Counted from the first letter of the stretch, positions 27,701 to 35,344 are shown. The stretch: DNA of 42,271 bases from Pseudomonas fluorescens (GCF_000968015.1 NZ_LACH01000038.1:1-42271); one strand, 5' to 3'. Program-made: numbers and translations. Notes: generated from the letters alone by a model not told the origin.

Positions 27701-29722
27701 CCAGGCGCCGGCGTTGTTGTGTTCCACCCGCGGTTTGTAGGCCGTGCGGCGCTGCGGATGTTCCAGTCGGTGCTGCCCCGTCACCGGGTCCTGGCTCACC
27801 TGATAGGTCTTTTCCTCCAGCCGCAGCCACGGCTTGCCGCGGTGCTCATACAGGCCGATGTCGTTGGGCACGGCATTGGCCGGCAGCGCCACCGGGTGCT
27901 CGTAAGGTCCGACGTCGGGCTTCCACAGGCGGGATTTACCACCGGGGAGCTCCACCGGTTTGAGGCTGTTGATCAGCGCGCTGGGCTTTACTGCGACGGC
28001 CCCCTGGGGCAGTACGTGCCCGGCGCCCATCAGCGCCAACTGGGCAAAATTGATCAGCGCCCCGTTAATATGGGACGCCGCCTCGTCCCGATCGCCCTTG
28101 CTCCAGTCTTCGATGCCTTCCAGCAGTTCATCGGCGATCTGCGCCACCATCACGCCCAACAGCACTTCACCCACGCCCGGAATCAACATCCCGACAAAGT
28201 TGAACACATTCCAGCCGATGTCCAGGTAGCTGGTCAGACGCTTCCAGCGTGTCGCAGCGTCCTCATCGCCGGTCGGCACTGCAATGACCCGCGCATCGGC
28301 GATGGCTTTATCGCGTTTGTCGACATACAACCATTGCCACAGATCTCCGGCAATCAGGTTGGTGATGGGCTCGGCGGCAGGATTTTCGACTGCGGTTTCC
28401 CGCCACCAGGGGCCCATGTCCAACGGCTCGCGTTGCTGCCAGACGACACGCGACAGGCGTTCGTTGACCCGGACAAAGAATTTGCCCTTGTCCTTTTGCC
28501 TCACGAAACGGCTGAAGAACGCCTGATATTGCGCCTCGCGCAGTTGGCTGAGCAGTTCTTTCAGGAAGTCGGCGAGGGAGTTGTACTCTTTCAACGGATG
28601 CAGGGGATCGTCCGGCACGTAGGCAATCACCGGTCCATCCAGTCGGCTTTGCTGATAAATATCCTCGCGACGCAGCATGTCCTCATGGACGCCAGAAGGA
28701 CCATTGGTGAAAAACGACTGCAGTACTTTGAACTTGTCGTAATAACTATCCGGCAGCGCTGGCACGCGTTGCGACCCGTCGCTCCAGAACTTCACTCCGC
28801 CAGGGGTCAATGCGTCGACCAGCGGCTTGAGCCGGGACGGCTGGCTCAAGGCGCTGAACAACACGATGCCGTGCAACGGGAAGCCCATCAGCGAGAGCCG
28901 ATGCCGGTGCAGCGGCTGATCATGAAAGGTGATATCGCTTTTGTTATCGCGCACCTGTTGAAGTTTGTTGTACGCATGCTCGCTGATATCTTTTTTCAAG
29001 TAAGCCGTTAACGCATCCAGGTTAAAGGACGCCTTCTGCGCGGCCAACGCATTATCTTGCAATAACTGCCTGGCGTTTGGATCGGACGGTAGCAGAATGC
29101 TTTTTATATGAGTTTGATACTGTGCACCCAGGTTCAACCGCCGACACAGGGTGGCGATCTTGGTGATCGTCATTGCTTTCTCAAGTTTCAGTTCGCCCCT
29201 GAAGTTCTTCGAATACACACCGGAACCGGTCCTGAAATAATCGTTTGCGGTTTCCGGCTCTTCGAAGTTATGCAACGCCGCCTCCAGCAGGGTGGATTCA
29301 CGCAGATAACTGGCGCCACCGTCGATCACCCGCAGAATCCTGTCCGGCACATACAGCTTTACCTTCAACTTGCTGACGTCGGCATCGGAGTTGAAATTTG
29401 ACCAGATGAGCAAGGAAAGCAGGGGTTTGGCAAACGCCTGAATGTCCTGCTGCAAGTCTTTCAGAGGGGCATCCACCTTCGCCTGCAACCGCCAGCGCTC
29501 ATCAACCAGCGCCTTTAGGCGCTGCCGATCGAGGCTGGACGCATTTATGTACCAATCAGGGAACGCTGGACTTGCGATGCCCAGTGATAACAAGCGGCTC
29601 ATGGACGCTGCTGTTATTGCGCGGGGCAGTGCCCGGACAATACGTTCGTGGTGAGGGCCTTTATGGGGCACTGGATTAACCGGCTCTTGTTCAACGCCTT
29701 CCAATCCTTTTAATTCAGACAT
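24782..29722 (-). CDS. Giant LRR/NEL-type E3 ubiquitin ligase-like toxin (paralogue 2)
   Basis: About 1646 aa from ATG 29722 (MSELKGLEGVEQ). The frame is open 37 codons further, but the leader conserved with paralogue 1 places the start here. The layout is the same as paralogue 1: toxin-like N-terminal region (LTAYLKKDISEHAYNKLQQV, YVPDDPLHPLKEYNSLADFL), hydrophobic segment near 499-532, LRRs at about 1149-1280 (LEALDVSRNQI, LQHLYLSDNPLG), and a C-terminal NEL-like domain with Cys1431 in ETCADGASLIF (CxD) and VDRVEIRLAYRIGLKDRL. It is about 110 residues shorter, mostly in the middle region (roughly 780-950), where the two proteins diverge most. It is predicted to act in a eukaryotic target; no signal peptide, chaperone gene or immunity gene is seen. 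Confidence 0.88.
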   Translation of the reverse strand: MSELKGLEGVEQEPVNPVPHKGPHHERIVRALPRAITAASMSRLLSLGIASPAFPDWYINASSLDRQRLKALVDERWRLQAKVDAPLKDLQQDIQAFAKPLLSLLIWSNFNSDADVSKLKVKLYVPDRILRVIDGGASYLRESTLLEAALHNFEEPETANDYFRTGSGVYSKNFRGELKLEKAMTITKIATLCRRLNLGAQYQTHIKSILLPSDPNARQLLQDNALAAQKASFNLDALTAYLKKDISEHAYNKLQQVRDNKSDITFHDQPLHRHRLSLMGFPLHGIVLFSALSQPSRLKPLVDALTPGGVKFWSDGSQRVPALPDSYYDKFKVLQSFFTNGPSGVHEDMLRREDIYQQSRLDGPVIAYVPDDPLHPLKEYNSLADFLKELLSQLREAQYQAFFSRFVRQKDKGKFFVRVNERLSRVVWQQREPLDMGPWWRETAVENPAAEPITNLIAGDLWQWLYVDKRDKAIADARVIAVPTGDEDAATRWKRLTSYLDIGWNVFNFVGMLIPGVGEVLLGVMVAQIADELLEGIEDWSKGDRDEAASHINGALINFAQLALMGAGHVLPQGAVAVKPSALINSLKPVELPGGKSRLWKPDVGPYEHPVALPANAVPNDIGLYEHRGKPWLRLEEKTYQVSQDPVTGQHRLEHPQRRTAYKPRVEHNNAGAWKVETEQPLEWDAKRLMRRLGYSADAFSDAELAQILDISGTHEGVLRKMHVENEPVPALLADTLSRFDAYKQAERLIAQMNSDESATVTASRKRVLFNDRYASQHASADPQVNLIRSRFSGIPTRMAEDLLAGASSAEREQMAKWDFADTRQTKPIPLRLAEALRHAQREVRLSRAYEGLYLDALLTQDTERLALNTLEALPGWPGSLRIEVREGSLHGELRASVGPEQATERKVLMRKDDGRYETRDAEDNHLHGDDDLYAALQHALPDAHRSALGLPHVGQGAQLKLLIRRHALSRTALRQVLQMQPVKPFFKKPARGGDGRFGYPLSGRGQNRQRLLAERRDRVRRLYPSYGNADIELVLAQAANAQAHPTLPMTIDNYLFNLEFELESLKNEAQTWVETPSTHVLPDGRTEVVSQQDKQRVADLLRQCWQRVDVPEGAGVGFHSAGLLSLGGLRVGELPVISRAQFFHVPSLDLSAMALGAVPDAFLEAFPSVREISLEDNRLTRLPAELREMRWLEALDVSRNQIALTPQTVAVLEECSALQHLYLSDNPLGRVPDFRRMPTLRQIDLRRTALTEWPTGLDTLPDLQRVDLRDNLITRVADDILNPSEEHAAAAERAFKRSSLDGNPLTPSALDDYAQAWMRFFRPPEVVHVPMAPNGVRDPLVNSGARLERWMRGIPDSERAIRETQWRLVDDGQQTSAEFFTLLEDLRETAEYRNAYPDLQARVWKILDAATHSEELRTDLFLLAGDVETCADGASLIFSRLEVRNLASEGLKSVNAVQAKEALSILAKGLFRLDEVERIAQQDIDARLRVIAQSTDTLLKKVERALQVDRVEIRLAYRIGLKDRLGLPGQPGQAMFTGIANVTTPMLDAAEQRVLNLDNSAQELLATTQRDFWRAFLKDKYSDELLLDQGPLWVRQQALDDVQQGMTSQEYKLKSDELKSEFNAMEHAFIERKTKVELPRFNAGQ

Positions 29723-29867
29723 TTTGTAACAACCAAAGATAACGATAGAAGTTATCAGCTTAAGCGGCACCCCCTGAAATAAAAGACTAAAAAACTGTTC
29801 GACCGACTGCCGATCAATAGAGTGATAGATCAACTATTAAAGGGTTGAACATATATATATAACACCC
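29723..29867 (-). promoter_or_regulatory. Conserved leader/promoter region of NEL paralogue 2
   Basis: Homologous to 24480-24625, with a far-upstream box GTTATATATATATG (29862-29849 region) and a mid block CGGTCGAACAGTTTTTTAG (near 29803-29785). There is no clear Shine-Dalgarno before ATG 29722. The conserved box-to-ATG distance suggests a shared regulator or promoter. From 29868 to 29962 nothing further was recognised. Confidence 0.65.
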
Positions 29868-29962
29868 TTGTTTTCCGTTGGACTTATGCCCTCGCCACGC
29901 GCTGTTTTACCTGCAGATCATGGCGTTATGATGTTCACTCACTGCCTTGGGACATGGGCCGA

Positions 29963-30268
29963 CTACTCGATCACCAACCGAGCCAACCGCTGCTTGAGCA
30001 TGCGGTTCTCGGCGCGCAGTTGCTGCACTTCTTCAAGCAGGTCGAGCGCCAGGGCGACGCCTTCCCATTCCAGTTCCAGATCGTGCCGCAGCTTCGCGGC
30101 ACGTTTGGCCAGCGCCAACTCATAATCGTTGAAACGCCAATCCTTGGGCTGCTCGCCCTGAGGTTCGAGGATGCCGTGTTCGACGATTTCGATCACGTAG
30201 ACGTCCGACAGGTCGGTCGCCTCACAGAATTCTGCCATGTCCAGTTGAACGATCAGGGGGTTGCTCAT
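29963..30268 (-). CDS. cbpM: CbpM, modulator of the CbpA co-chaperone
   Basis: A 101-aa protein with a MerR-like helix-turn-helix core (MAEFCEATDLSDVYVIEIVE, HGILEP, WRFNDYELALAKRA) and a C-terminal coiled coil (DLLEEVQQLRAENRMLKQRL). CbpM binds the J-domain of CbpA and blocks its stimulation of DnaK. It lies directly downstream of cbpA (23-nt gap), the usual pairing. GGAG in GAGACGGAGTAGCCC before the start is a usable ribosome binding site. Confidence 0.93.
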   Translation of the reverse strand: MSNPLIVQLDMAEFCEATDLSDVYVIEIVEHGILEPQGEQPKDWRFNDYELALAKRAAKLRHDLELEWEGVALALDLLEEVQQLRAENRMLKQRLARLVIE

Positions 30269-30291
30269 GATGGGCTACTCCGTCTCTTGGA

Positions 30292-31239
30292 TCAGAAGTT
30301 TTCTCTGGGGTTGAAAGCCGCTTTTTTCGCCAGTTCCTGCCACAACGCCTTGACCTCGTCGTCCGAGGCTTTAGGCATGACGGCCTTGAGTTGCACAAAC
30401 AGATAACCGCGATGACCGGCCTTGTTCATCAAACCGTGGCCCTTGGCGCGCATGCGCTGGCCGTTCTGGCTGCCGGCGGGAATCTTGAGGTTGATCTTGC
30501 CTGTCAGTGTAGGCACTGCCACCTCAGTACCTAACGCCAACTCCCAAGGAGCCAACGGCAAGGTAATGATCAGGTTTTCGCCTTCGACGTCGAACTTGGG
30601 GTGCGGCGCAAAGCGAATGATCAAGAACAAGTCGCCATTGGCCCCGCCACCCGTGCCCGGTGCACCCTGGCCCTTGAGGCGGATGCGCTCGCCGTCGGTC
30701 ACACCGGCCGGGATCTTCACGTTCAGGCTTTTGCTGGTGTTGCTGACATGCTGGCCGGCAGCGTTGTACTGCGGCACCTGGAAGGTGACCTTCTTCGATT
30801 CGTTCGAGAGGGTTTCTTCCAGAAAAATCCCGAGTTCCATTTCCACGTCTTGCCCTCGACGCCCGGCGCTACGGCCCGACTGTCCACCACCAAAACCAGG
30901 GCCACGGTTGCCGAAAATCGAACTGAAGAAGTCCGAAAAATCGCCTGTGTCCTGACCACCGCCGAAACCGCCTGCACCACGACCCTGCCAACCCGGCGGG
31001 CCCTGGAACGGTTGGCCGTGCTGGCCGTATTTGCGCAAGTCGTCGTATTCGGCGCGCTTGTCGGCGCTTTTCAGCGCTTCATAGGCTTCCGAGGCGTCTT
31101 TGAATTTGGACTCGGCGTCCTTTTCCTTGCTGACGTCCGGGTGATACTTGCGCGCCAGCTTGCGATAGGCGGCCTTGATCGTCTTATCGTCCGCGGTCGG
31201 TTCCACACCGAGAATCTTGTAATAGTCTTTGAAGTCCAT
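30292..31239 (-). CDS. cbpA: CbpA, curved-DNA-binding DnaJ-class co-chaperone
   Basis: A 315-aa protein. The J-domain is at residues 1-70 with HPD at 33-35. A Gly/Phe/Gln-rich linker follows (GGFGGGQDTGDFSDFFSSIF, GPGFGGGQSGRSAGRRGQ), then two C-terminal beta domains (SLNVKIPAGVTDGERIRLKG, LKIPAGSQNGQRMRAKGHGL). The CxxCxGxG zinc-finger repeats of DnaJ are absent, as expected for CbpA. It stimulates Hsp70 ATPase and can bind curved DNA. It is co-encoded with its inhibitor CbpM and divergent from a YegD-like Hsp70 gene. Confidence 0.95.
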   Translation of the reverse strand: MDFKDYYKILGVEPTADDKTIKAAYRKLARKYHPDVSKEKDAESKFKDASEAYEALKSADKRAEYDDLRKYGQHGQPFQGPPGWQGRGAGGFGGGQDTGDFSDFFSSIFGNRGPGFGGGQSGRSAGRRGQDVEMELGIFLEETLSNESKKVTFQVPQYNAAGQHVSNTSKSLNVKIPAGVTDGERIRLKGQGAPGTGGGANGDLFLIIRFAPHPKFDVEGENLIITLPLAPWELALGTEVAVPTLTGKINLKIPAGSQNGQRMRAKGHGLMNKAGHRGYLFVQLKAVMPKASDDEVKALWQELAKKAAFNPRENF

Positions 31240-31536
31240 CTAAGGATCACCATCCGTTATCAAAATCGCGCCACCACCGGCAGCATGCGCTTATTGGCAG
31301 CCGCGAGGTTGACCGATCTCAAGGTTGTGACCGGGGCGCGCATCAGAAGTTTATCGGCAGCAGTCGGCGGTTCTTTCGCCCGTCCTGTGGCTGCCAGGGT
31401 CGATGCAGACAAGTTTGGGGCATCGGGCCAGCTTATCAAGGCGCTAATCGTTGAGATTTAGCGGATAGTCGGCCTTCGAATCTGCGCCGCACTGACATAC
31501 ACTGCGCGGCCGTTTTTTAACCGGAACTCGAAAGAC
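31240..31536. other. Divergent intergenic region between cbpA and the Hsp70 gene
   Basis: These 297 nt must hold the promoters for both directions. No good sigma-32 or sigma-70 consensus pair was recognised, and no repeat of the REP type is present. No coding potential other than overlaps with the flanking genes was convincing. Confidence 0.5.
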
Positions 31537-32811
31537 ATGAAAAACGCATCTCCAGCCCGTGCCTGTGGTATCGACTTCGGCACGTCCAACTCCACCGTCG
31601 GCTGGCTGCGCCCCGGCATGGAAACGCTGATCGCGCTGGAGGACGACAAGATCACCCTGCCGTCGGTGGTCTTCTTCAACATGGAAGAACGCCGTCCGGT
31701 GTACGGCCGCCTCGCGCTGCACGAGTACCTGGAAGGCTACGAAGGCCGGTTGATGCGCTCGCTCAAGAGCCTGCTCGGTTCCAAGCTGATCAAGCACGAC
31801 ACCAGCGTCCTCGGCACGGCGATGCCGTTCAAGGACCTGCTCGGACTGTTTATCGGCCAGTTGAAGAAGCGCGCCGAAACCGCCGCCGGTCGCGAGTTCG
31901 ATGAAGTGGTGCTCGGCCGTCCGGTGTTTTTCGTCGATGACGATGAATTGGCCGACCAGGAAGCCGAAAACACCTTGGTGGACGTGGCCCGCGCCATCGG
32001 CTTCAAGGATGTGTCGTTCCAGTACGAACCGATTGCGGCGGCCTTCGACTATGAGTCGACCATCGAAAAAGAAGAGCTGGTACTGATCGTCGACATCGGC
32101 GGTGGTACATCCGACTTCTCGCTGGTGCGCCTGTCCCCTGAACGACGTATGCACGACAACCGTCACGACGACATCCTCGCCACCGGCGGCGTGCACATCG
32201 GCGGGACCGATTTCGACAAGCAGCTGAGCCTGCAAGGCCTGATGCCGCTGTTCGGCTACGGTAGCCGGATGAAGAGCGGCGCCTACATGCCGACCAGCCA
32301 CCACATGAACCTGGCGACCTGGCACACCATCAACTCGGTGTATTCGCAGAAGTCGACCCTGGCGCTGGGCAGCATGCGCTACGACATCGAAGACACTGGC
32401 GGCATCGATCGCCTGTTCAAGCTGATCGACCAGCGCGCCGGCCATTGGCTGGCGATGGAAGTGGAAGAAACCAAGATCCAGCTGACCCACGCCGACAGCC
32501 GCCATGTGCCGCTGGACCGCATTGAACCGGGCTTGAGCGTGGAATTGAGCCGGGCACTGTTCGAATCGGCCATCAACAACTTGCTGGAGCGCGTTCGCAA
32601 CAGTGTCACCCAGCTGCTGAACGACGCCAACGTGCGTGTCGATCAGGTGGATACGGTGTTCTTCACCGGCGGTTCGAGCGGGATTCCAGCACTGCGCAAC
32701 AGCGTCTCGGCAATGTTGCCGAATGCGCGGCATGTGGAAGGGAACATCTTCGGCAGCATTGGCAGTGGCTTGGCGATTGAGGCGATGAAGCGCTACGGCA
32801 CGATGGACTGA
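31537..32811 (+). CDS. yegD: YegD-like short Hsp70 family protein
   Basis: A 424-aa actin-fold ATPase. Phosphate-1 loop GIDFGTSNSTVG lies near residues 10-21, phosphate-2 region LVLIVDIGGGTSDFSLVRL near 178-196, and adenosine loop VFFTGGSSGIPALRNSV near 374-390. It ends soon after the nucleotide-binding domain, so it lacks the DnaK peptide-binding domain; this matches the YegD group, whose role is unknown. It is divergent from cbpA-cbpM, which makes a partnership with the J-protein attractive but unproven. Confidence 0.9.
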   Translation: MKNASPARACGIDFGTSNSTVGWLRPGMETLIALEDDKITLPSVVFFNMEERRPVYGRLALHEYLEGYEGRLMRSLKSLLGSKLIKHDTSVLGTAMPFKDLLGLFIGQLKKRAETAAGREFDEVVLGRPVFFVDDDELADQEAENTLVDVARAIGFKDVSFQYEPIAAAFDYESTIEKEELVLIVDIGGGTSDFSLVRLSPERRMHDNRHDDILATGGVHIGGTDFDKQLSLQGLMPLFGYGSRMKSGAYMPTSHHMNLATWHTINSVYSQKSTLALGSMRYDIEDTGGIDRLFKLIDQRAGHWLAMEVEETKIQLTHADSRHVPLDRIEPGLSVELSRALFESAINNLLERVRNSVTQLLNDANVRVDQVDTVFFTGGSSGIPALRNSVSAMLPNARHVEGNIFGSIGSGLAIEAMKRYGTMD

Positions 32812-32830
32812 TCCGAAACCTGGGTGCCCC

Positions 32831-32914
32831 CATCGCGAGCAAGCTCGCTCCCACAATAGACTGCGTTCGCTCAGGCAACGCCGATCAAATGTGGGAGCGA
32901 GCTTGCTCGCGATG
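32831..32914. repeat. REP doublet (GAGCAAGCTCGCTCCCACA class)
   Basis: Arms 32831-32855 and 32890-32914 are perfect 25-bp complements with a 34-nt spacer. It lies between the convergent Hsp70 and AI-2E-family genes. It is the first such repeat after 17.4 kb. Confidence 0.92.
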
Positions 32915-32943
32915 ACGTCAGACCAGGCACTGCATCTCCTGGA

Positions 32944-33957
32944 TCAAACCATCCCCACCTGCTTCAACTCACTCTTCAAATACGCGTAATAAATCGGCCC
33001 CGCCACCACCCCTGGCAGGCCGAACGCGGCCTCGAACACCAGCATCGCCAGCAGCAACTCCCACGACTTGGCACTGATCTGCCCGCCCACGATGCGCGCG
33101 TTGAGAAAGTATTCGAGCTTGTGGATAAAAATCAGGTAACCCAGCGCCGCCACGGCCACCCAGATCGACAGCGACAGTCCGACGATGGTGATCAGGGTGT
33201 TCGACATCAGGTTGCCGATCACCGGCAGCAGGCCGAGCAGGAACGTCAGCACGATCAGGGTTTTGGTCAGCGGCAGCTTGATCCCGAACATCGGCAGGAC
33301 CACCGCCAGGAAAATCCCGGTGAAGAAGGTGTTGAGCAGGGAAATCTTGATCTGGGCGAACACGATGTTGCGAAACGCCTGGACCAGCAGGTGCAAGCGG
33401 TCGAACAGCGCGGCGGCCAATGGCTTGCGCTTGGTCACGTCCGGCACGCGCTGCAAGGCAATGATCGCCCCCAGCACCATGCCGATCAGCAGCGTCACAA
33501 ACATGTGCGCCGCGTCCTTGCCCACCAGCTGCAAGTCGCTGAGGTGCTTGCTCACCCACTCGCCAATCGCCACGCGGAACTCGGCGGCGCTGGCGGGCAG
33601 ATAGGCGTCGATGAACGGCGGCAATTGCCCGCGCGCCCGACCAACCACACCCATGAACTTGTCGAGAGAAGCGCCGGGGTTTTCCGCTTCATGCAGCAGA
33701 AAGCTGAAGGCTCCGGCAAAGATCAACGTCAACACACTGACCACTAGCGTTCCCAACAGCGCCACCGCCAGCCAGCGTGCACGCCGACCTTCGATCAGCC
33801 GCTGCAGTTGCGGGGTGAGCATGTTGACCAGTTCGAATACCAGCAGCCCGGCCAGCAGACTGGGCAACAACCGCAGCGGTAGCACCAGCAACAAACCGCC
33901 GAAAATAATGACCCAACTGATGACTAGCAAGACGTGACGTTGAGAAAACGTTGGCAT
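32944..33957 (-). CDS. AI-2E transporter family (PerM/TqsA-like) membrane protein
   Basis: A 337-aa integral membrane protein with hydrophobic segments at the N-terminus (LLVISWVIIFGGLLLVLPLR, LLPSLLAGLLVFELV), a soluble middle region, and a helix-rich C-terminal half (LNTFFTGIFLAVVLPMFGIK, KTLIVLTFLLGLLPVIGNLM, AFGLPGVVAGPIYYAYLKSE). This is the DUF20/AI-2E exporter architecture. Members include autoinducer-2 exporters, Na+/H+ antiporters and uncharacterised permeases, so the substrate cannot be named. No partner genes adjoin it. Confidence 0.85.
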   Translation of the reverse strand: MPTFSQRHVLLVISWVIIFGGLLLVLPLRLLPSLLAGLLVFELVNMLTPQLQRLIEGRRARWLAVALLGTLVVSVLTLIFAGAFSFLLHEAENPGASLDKFMGVVGRARGQLPPFIDAYLPASAAEFRVAIGEWVSKHLSDLQLVGKDAAHMFVTLLIGMVLGAIIALQRVPDVTKRKPLAAALFDRLHLLVQAFRNIVFAQIKISLLNTFFTGIFLAVVLPMFGIKLPLTKTLIVLTFLLGLLPVIGNLMSNTLITIVGLSLSIWVAVAALGYLIFIHKLEYFLNARIVGGQISAKSWELLLAMLVFEAAFGLPGVVAGPIYYAYLKSELKQVGMV

Positions 33958-34046
33958 ACAGCCTCAAAACGAACGGCGTAAAAGGATTGGCAGTCTGCCA
34001 GCGTTCCGATGCCAGCACTAGGGATTGTGTAGGTCGACCTTAGTGG

Positions 34047-34073
34047 GGGCACTGGCGACTTTTTTCAGTGCCC
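34047..34073. terminator. Hairpin downstream of the PsiF gene (first of two)
   Basis: GGGCACTG (34047-34054) pairs exactly with CAGTGCCC (34066-34073) around an 11-nt loop rich in T. It sits in the gap between the minus-strand PsiF and AI-2E-family genes. Confidence 0.5.
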
Positions 34074-34078
34074 TTATT

Positions 34079-34114
34079 GGCCCCATCGTCGGAACGCCGC
34101 CCGACGATGGGGCC
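34079..34114. terminator. Strong GC-rich hairpin downstream of the PsiF gene
   Basis: GGCCCCATCGTCGG (34079-34092) and CCGACGATGGGGCC (34101-34114) are perfect 14-bp complements with an 8-nt loop. It begins about 43 nt past the PsiF stop. There is no clear T-run, so termination is probable but not certain; it is unlike the REP elements elsewhere. Confidence 0.55.
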
Positions 34115-34156
34115 AGCACAGCCGCCGCAAATCTCCCCCCGCCATGACCCTGTTGT

Positions 34157-34462
34157 TTATTTTTTCTTCAGGCAATCGCTCATGAAGGTTTTGCGCGCAT
34201 CACCCTTGAGAGCCTTAGTGGCGGCATCGGCGTTGCAGGTTTTCATTTTCTCTTGCTGAGGCGTCAGGGGTTTGGCGGCATCGGCGGCGGGTGCCGCTTT
34301 GAGGCAATTGCTCATGAAAGCTTTGCGTTCATCGCCCTTGAGGGTTTTTGCGGTAGCGTCAGCATTGCAGGTGGTCATCTTGTTCTGTTGCTCAGTGGCG
34401 GCGAAGCCCTGGGCGCAGAGCAGCAAACCGATCATCAACAAAGGGACACGCAACATCTTCAT
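34157..34462 (-). CDS. PsiF-repeat periplasmic protein
   Basis: A 101-aa protein from ATG 34462, preceded by GGAG (in GGAGAAAACTCC). A signal peptide at residues 1-21 (MKMLRVPLLMIGLLLCAQGF) is followed by two PsiF repeats, each with the pattern CNADA-x-K-LKGDxRKxFMS-CLK. The paired Cys in each repeat probably form disulfides. In E. coli psiF is phosphate-starvation inducible, but its function is unknown; no pho box was recognised here. Confidence 0.92.
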   Translation of the reverse strand: MKMLRVPLLMIGLLLCAQGFAATEQQNKMTTCNADATAKTLKGDERKAFMSNCLKAAPAADAAKPLTPQQEKMKTCNADAATKALKGDARKTFMSDCLKKK

Positions 34463-34526
34463 GGAGTTTTCTCCTTGTTGCCGCACCGACGAGCACGGCC
34501 TCGCTCTGGAGTGTAGACAACACCTG

Positions 34527-35333
34527 TTACACCTTCCTGCTCTCAAGGTGGCTGCGTCGATACTGTTCCGGTGTGCACTGCGCCTGGCGTTGAAACATCG
34601 CGATAAACGCTGAACCGGTGCTGTAGCCCATGTCGAAGGCGATCTCCTGAATGCTGCGTTGGCTGTCCAGCGCTTCGATCGCCGCCAGAAACCGCAAGCG
34701 CTGCCGCCACTCACCAAAACTCATACCCAACTCACGCACAAACCGCCGCGCCAGGGTGCGTTCGCTGACATGGATCTGTGCGGCCCATTCCGCCAAGGGC
34801 CGGTTATCACCGGGCTCGGCCTGCAAGGCTTCGAGTATCCCGAGCAAGCCGGGGCTGCTGGCGTAAGGCAGATAACACTCATGCACTGGCGCCTGCTGCA
34901 GCTGATCCACCAACACCTGAGCCAGACGTTTGTCAGCGTCGAGCTCGGGAATCTTCACATCGCGTGCGGCGAAGTCTTTGAGGATCGCTTTGAGGATGTC
35001 GCTGATGGCCAGGGTGCAGGCCTGTTGCGGCAGGTCCTGGCACATCGGCGGCGCCAGGCAGACCGCGCGATAGTTGATGGGCTGATGGCTGTAGAAGCTG
35101 TGCTCGGTCTGCGGCGGCACCCACACCGCGTATTGCGGCGGTGACATGAAGCGGCTGCCGCCGATTTCCATGTGCAATACGCCGTGGGCCGAATACTCCA
35201 GCGTTCCCCATGGATGACGGTGCGCCGAGGCATAACGATGCGCATCAAAGTCGGCATAACGGAAGTACACCGGGGCAGGCAGTTCGCTGAAGTCGAGCAG
35301 ATCGATATGTTTACTGTTCATGCTGTCCGTCAT
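34527..35333 (-). CDS. AraC-family transcriptional regulator
   Basis: About 268 aa from ATG 35333 (MTDSMNSKHIDLLDFSELPA); an internal ATG at 35321 is an alternative. A cupin sensor domain (HRHPWGTLEYSAHGVLHMEI, VWVPPQTEHSFYSHQPINYR) is followed by a double helix-turn-helix with WAAQIHVSERTLARRFVREL and IQEIAFDMGYSTGSAFIAMF. It is divergent from an EamA exporter gene with an inverted repeat between them, so it is likely to regulate that exporter. The inducer is unknown. Confidence 0.92.
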   Translation of the reverse strand: MTDSMNSKHIDLLDFSELPAPVYFRYADFDAHRYASAHRHPWGTLEYSAHGVLHMEIGGSRFMSPPQYAVWVPPQTEHSFYSHQPINYRAVCLAPPMCQDLPQQACTLAISDILKAILKDFAARDVKIPELDADKRLAQVLVDQLQQAPVHECYLPYASSPGLLGILEALQAEPGDNRPLAEWAAQIHVSERTLARRFVRELGMSFGEWRQRLRFLAAIEALDSQRSIQEIAFDMGYSTGSAFIAMFQRQAQCTPEQYRRSHLESRKV

Positions 35334-35344
35334 CAGGGGTAGGT

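Noticed and set aside
29723..29833. N-terminal extension of NEL paralogue 2 (37 extra codons).
   Set aside because: This segment aligns as non-coding leader with paralogue 1, where the equivalent stretch is not open, and the conserved ATGTCTGAAT marks the start.
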